Positions 61,805 through 64,000 of a stretch of 64,000 nt of DNA are shown here, one piece after another. How positions within the stretch are numbered: the first letter of the stretch is position 1; every line of letters begins with the position of its first letter. The notes under the pieces were generated by a model. It was not told the DNA's origin. It did not search any database and saw only the letters and a program-made list of their open reading frames with translations. The stretch is from Psychroserpens burtonensis DSM 12212 (GTDB taxonomy: Bacteria; Bacteroidota; Bacteroidia; Flavobacteriales; Flavobacteriaceae): contig NZ_AUDE01000012.1 in assembly GCF_000425305.1 (NCBI RefSeq), positions 62,001-126,000 on the forward strand, in the 5' to 3' direction. The translations under genes were made by a program, and so were the position numbers.

Positions 61805-63367
61805 ATGAACGATACTAAATACAGATCTATACTATATGTTATTGTCATTGTAATACTGTCTACAATAGGGATTCAAGCCTACTGGAATTACAAAAACTAT
61901 TTATCTAGTAAACAGCAACTTGTCAATGATGTACAAACAAGTTTAGATAAAGCGGTGGATGACTATTATGCTAATTTGGCCGAAAATAGCACCATTGGTT
62001 TTAGCTTTCAAGGTATGAATCAAAAAGACTTCCTTAAGAATGGTAGATTTGATAGTATCATGAGCTCTATCACTGAATCTGACACCGATGGGTTTAGTGG
62101 TATTGATTCTATTAACCCAAGTTTATTGAATGGTGTTTCTGTAGTTAAAGGACCAAAGGCTGACTCTATTATTAGTCAAATGCAATTAAACGCTACTGTC
62201 GATTTTAAGGATTCGCCTTCAAATCGTATTACAAATATTAATGTAGATACGCTTTCCATAGCTTCTACAAATAAAGACACCCTATTTTCAGATAAAAGTT
62301 TAAGACAGTTTACATCTAAGATTATAATATCGATGAAAACAGATTCTTTATCGCTAAAAGGCATTGATACGTTATTACAATCTGAACTTCTCAGAAAGGA
62401 TATAGGTATTAATTATACGATCAAATATAAAGATCCTTCAACCGATATTGATTATTATAACGCGGTTGAAAAAGACATAGAATTTATAGATTCGGTTCAA
62501 TTAAAATCATTTTTAAGCACCTCTTCTAAATCGGCATTACTACCCAAAAACAGTGAATTAAGCATCTTATTTAATACTATTTCAAATGATGTCTTCAAAC
62601 GCATCATTTGGGGAATCGTCATTTCAACACTTTTAGTTTTATCTGTCATTAGTTGTCTTTTCTATCTTTTACAGATAATAAAACGTCAAAAACAACTAGC
62701 AGAAGTTAAAAATGATCTTATTAGTAATATTACGCATGAGTTCAAAACACCTATTGCTACTATTGGTGTTGCTTTGGAGAGTCTTCAGAATTTCAATATG
62801 ATTGACAACAAAGAGAAAGCGAAAACCTATTTAGAGATGTCAAGATCTCAATTATCAAAATTAAATACTATGGTTGAAAAGTTGTTGGAGACTGCTTCTC
62901 TAAATAGTGATAATTTAGAACTCAATTTTGATACTTATAATATTTCCGAAGTGATTACCACAATCACAGAGAAACATAAATTTAATGATCAAAAAAAAAT
63001 GATATCTCATGACATTGAAGCTGCTGTTTTTGCACATGTAGATATTTTTCATTTTGAAAATGCCATTAATAATATTCTTGATAATGCTTGTAAATATGGT
63101 GGCAACACCATACATATTATTCTAAAACAGACTGTGAATCATATAGACATCTCAATTTCTGATAACGGATCATCGTTAACAAAGGTAGACAAAGACCGAA
63201 TTTTCGAAAAGTTTTATCGTGTACCAAAAGGAAACACGCATGACGTTAAAGGGTTTGGAATTGGCTTGTATTATGCTAATGAAATTATTAAAAAGCACAA
63301 TGGATCGATTGATCTTGATCTCAAAAAACAACTAACAACTTTTAAAATCCAACTGTCAAATGTCTAA
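61805..63367 (+). CDS. Sensor histidine kinase
   Basis: The start MNDTKYRSILYVIVIVILST (61805) gives a first membrane segment at about 8-26; an upstream open frame of 19 codons is ignored. A periplasmic domain spans about 27-265, then a second membrane segment (IIWGIVISTLLVLSVISCLF). The H-box is SNITHEFKTPIATIG, the N-box NAINNILDNACKYGG and the G-box FGIGLYYANEI. It overlaps the response regulator start by eight bases. Confidence 0.93.
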   Translation: MNDTKYRSILYVIVIVILSTIGIQAYWNYKNYLSSKQQLVNDVQTSLDKAVDDYYANLAENSTIGFSFQGMNQKDFLKNGRFDSIMSSITESDTDGFSGIDSINPSLLNGVSVVKGPKADSIISQMQLNATVDFKDSPSNRITNINVDTLSIASTNKDTLFSDKSLRQFTSKIIISMKTDSLSLKGIDTLLQSELLRKDIGINYTIKYKDPSTDIDYYNAVEKDIEFIDSVQLKSFLSTSSKSALLPKNSELSILFNTISNDVFKRIIWGIVISTLLVLSVISCLFYLLQIIKRQKQLAEVKNDLISNITHEFKTPIATIGVALESLQNFNMIDNKEKAKTYLEMSRSQLSKLNTMVEKLLETASLNSDNLELNFDTYNISEVITTITEKHKFNDQKKMISHDIEAAVFAHVDIFHFENAINNILDNACKYGGNTIHIILKQTVNHIDISISDNGSSLTKVDKDRIFEKFYRVPKGNTHDVKGFGIGLYYANEIIKKHNGSIDLDLKKQLTTFKIQLSNV

Positions 63368-64000
63368 AACTACTATTTTGCTTGCAGAAGACGAGCCAGC
63401 ATTAGGACAGATTATCAAGGAAAGCTTAGAGACTAGAGACTTTCATGTTTTGCTTTGTGAGAATGGAAACATCGCTTTTGAGACCTATAAAAAACAAGCT
63501 CCAAAAATTTTAGTCCTAGATGTCATGATGCCAAAAAAAGATGGCTTTACACTTGCTAAGGAGATCAGAGCAATTGATGATAGTATTCCTATAATTTTTT
63601 TAACAGCAAAGTCACAAACTAGAGATGTGGTTGAAGGTTTTAATATTGGTGGTAACGACTATCTCAAAAAGCCGTTTAGTATGGAAGAACTTATTGTAAG
63701 AATCAATAATTTACTCAACCGCACACAAGTCCAAAAAACAGCTGATATTATAAAAGTAGGGCATTACACATTTAATTTTCCTAAGCAAATATTATATTTT
63801 GAGTCTAATGAACAACCCTTAACACACCGAGAATCACATTTATTATATCACTTGGTACAAAACAAAAATAAAGTACTTGATCGCTCACTTATACTCAATA
63901 AACTGTGGGGAACAGATGATTTTTTTACGGCGCGAAGCATGGATGTCTTTATCACCAAACTGAGAAAGAAACTTAAAAAAGACGATAGCATACAAATTAT
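63360..64000 (+). CDS. OmpR-type response regulator (cut by window edge)
   Basis: About 213 residues are present from MSKTTILLAEDEPALGQIIK. The receiver domain has LAEDEPA and the phosphoacceptor Asp in VLDVMMPKKDG, with Lys in DYLKKPFS. A winged-helix DNA-binding domain follows (TLTHRESHLLYHLV-like, RSMDVFITKLRKKLKKD). It is cut off just before the end of the domain. Confidence 0.93.
   Translation, partial: MSKTTILLAEDEPALGQIIKESLETRDFHVLLCENGNIAFETYKKQAPKILVLDVMMPKKDGFTLAKEIRAIDDSIPIIFLTAKSQTRDVVEGFNIGGNDYLKKPFSMEELIVRINNLLNRTQVQKTADIIKVGHYTFNFPKQILYFESNEQPLTHRESHLLYHLVQNKNKVLDRSLILNKLWGTDDFFTARSMDVFITKLRKKLKKDDSIQI

Overview
The window is AT-rich and looks like the chromosome of a marine-type Flavobacteriaceae (Bacteroidota). 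Evidence includes the gliding genes gldA, gldB and gldC, a type IX secretion sorting tail, three GLPGLI-family proteins, a TonB-type outer-membrane protein, DUF3857 transglutaminase-like proteins and promoters of the Bacteroidota TAnnTTTG type. Genus cannot be fixed from the sequence. No tRNA, rRNA, CRISPR array or intact insertion sequence was seen.

Layout. 1-9.7 kb (minus strand): a phenylacetate degradation operon under a TetR-family regulator, in the order regulator, paaE, paaA, paaB, a broken four-helix-bundle gene, paaC, paaD, paaG, paaH, paaI, a zinc peptidase, a lipoprotein and paaJ (cut by the left edge). A perfect 9-bp-arm inverted repeat just downstream of the predicted -7 box is the likely operator. 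9.8-11.9 kb: phenylalanine hydroxylase and a rhodanese. 11.9-17.6 kb: a decayed DUF4230 gene, gldC-gldB, nadE, an atypical response regulator and dnaG. 17.7-20.3 kb: ECF sigma factor, anti-sigma-like protein and outer-membrane protein. 20.4-33.7 kb: housekeeping genes (polyprenyl synthase, rlmN, queA, aroA, MazG-like, dtd, rsgA) and a DUF3857 pair. 33.8-40.5 kb: two secreted proteins, then an aromatic amino acid operon (pheA, aminotransferase, tyrA, aroG-aroQ) preceded by a leader peptide rich in Phe/Tyr/Trp and an attenuator. 40.7-44.1 kb: gldA, a decayed DUF6584 gene, a GIN-domain lipoprotein and a PagL-like protein. 44.1-48.5 kb: metX and metY facing metK, with a SAM-I riboswitch on one side and a probable SAM-II riboswitch on the other. 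48.5-53.2 kb: an accessory island. 53.5-64 kb: a CILP-like lipoprotein, the GLPGLI/TonB cluster and a histidine kinase-response regulator pair (cut by the right edge).

The best candidate for a new system is the island at 48,462-53,242. It starts at the metK stop codon and ends with a diverged 102-nt second copy of the metK 3' end, as expected for an element inserted at metK. It holds a large secreted protein with a glycine/asparagine-rich linker and a C-terminal JAMM-like HTHP...SLDD motif, then four tandem paralogous lipoproteins (DUF6705-like). The layout resembles a polymorphic effector with an expanded partner or immunity family, but this is inference. The large gene has lost its lipoprotein signal to an in-frame stop.

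Four genes in the window are interrupted by stops or frameshifts (four-helix-bundle, DUF4230, DUF6584, island protein), so gene decay is active in this lineage. Biologically, phenylalanine is handled in both directions here: synthesis under leader-peptide control, hydroxylation to tyrosine, and phenylacetate breakdown under repressor control.
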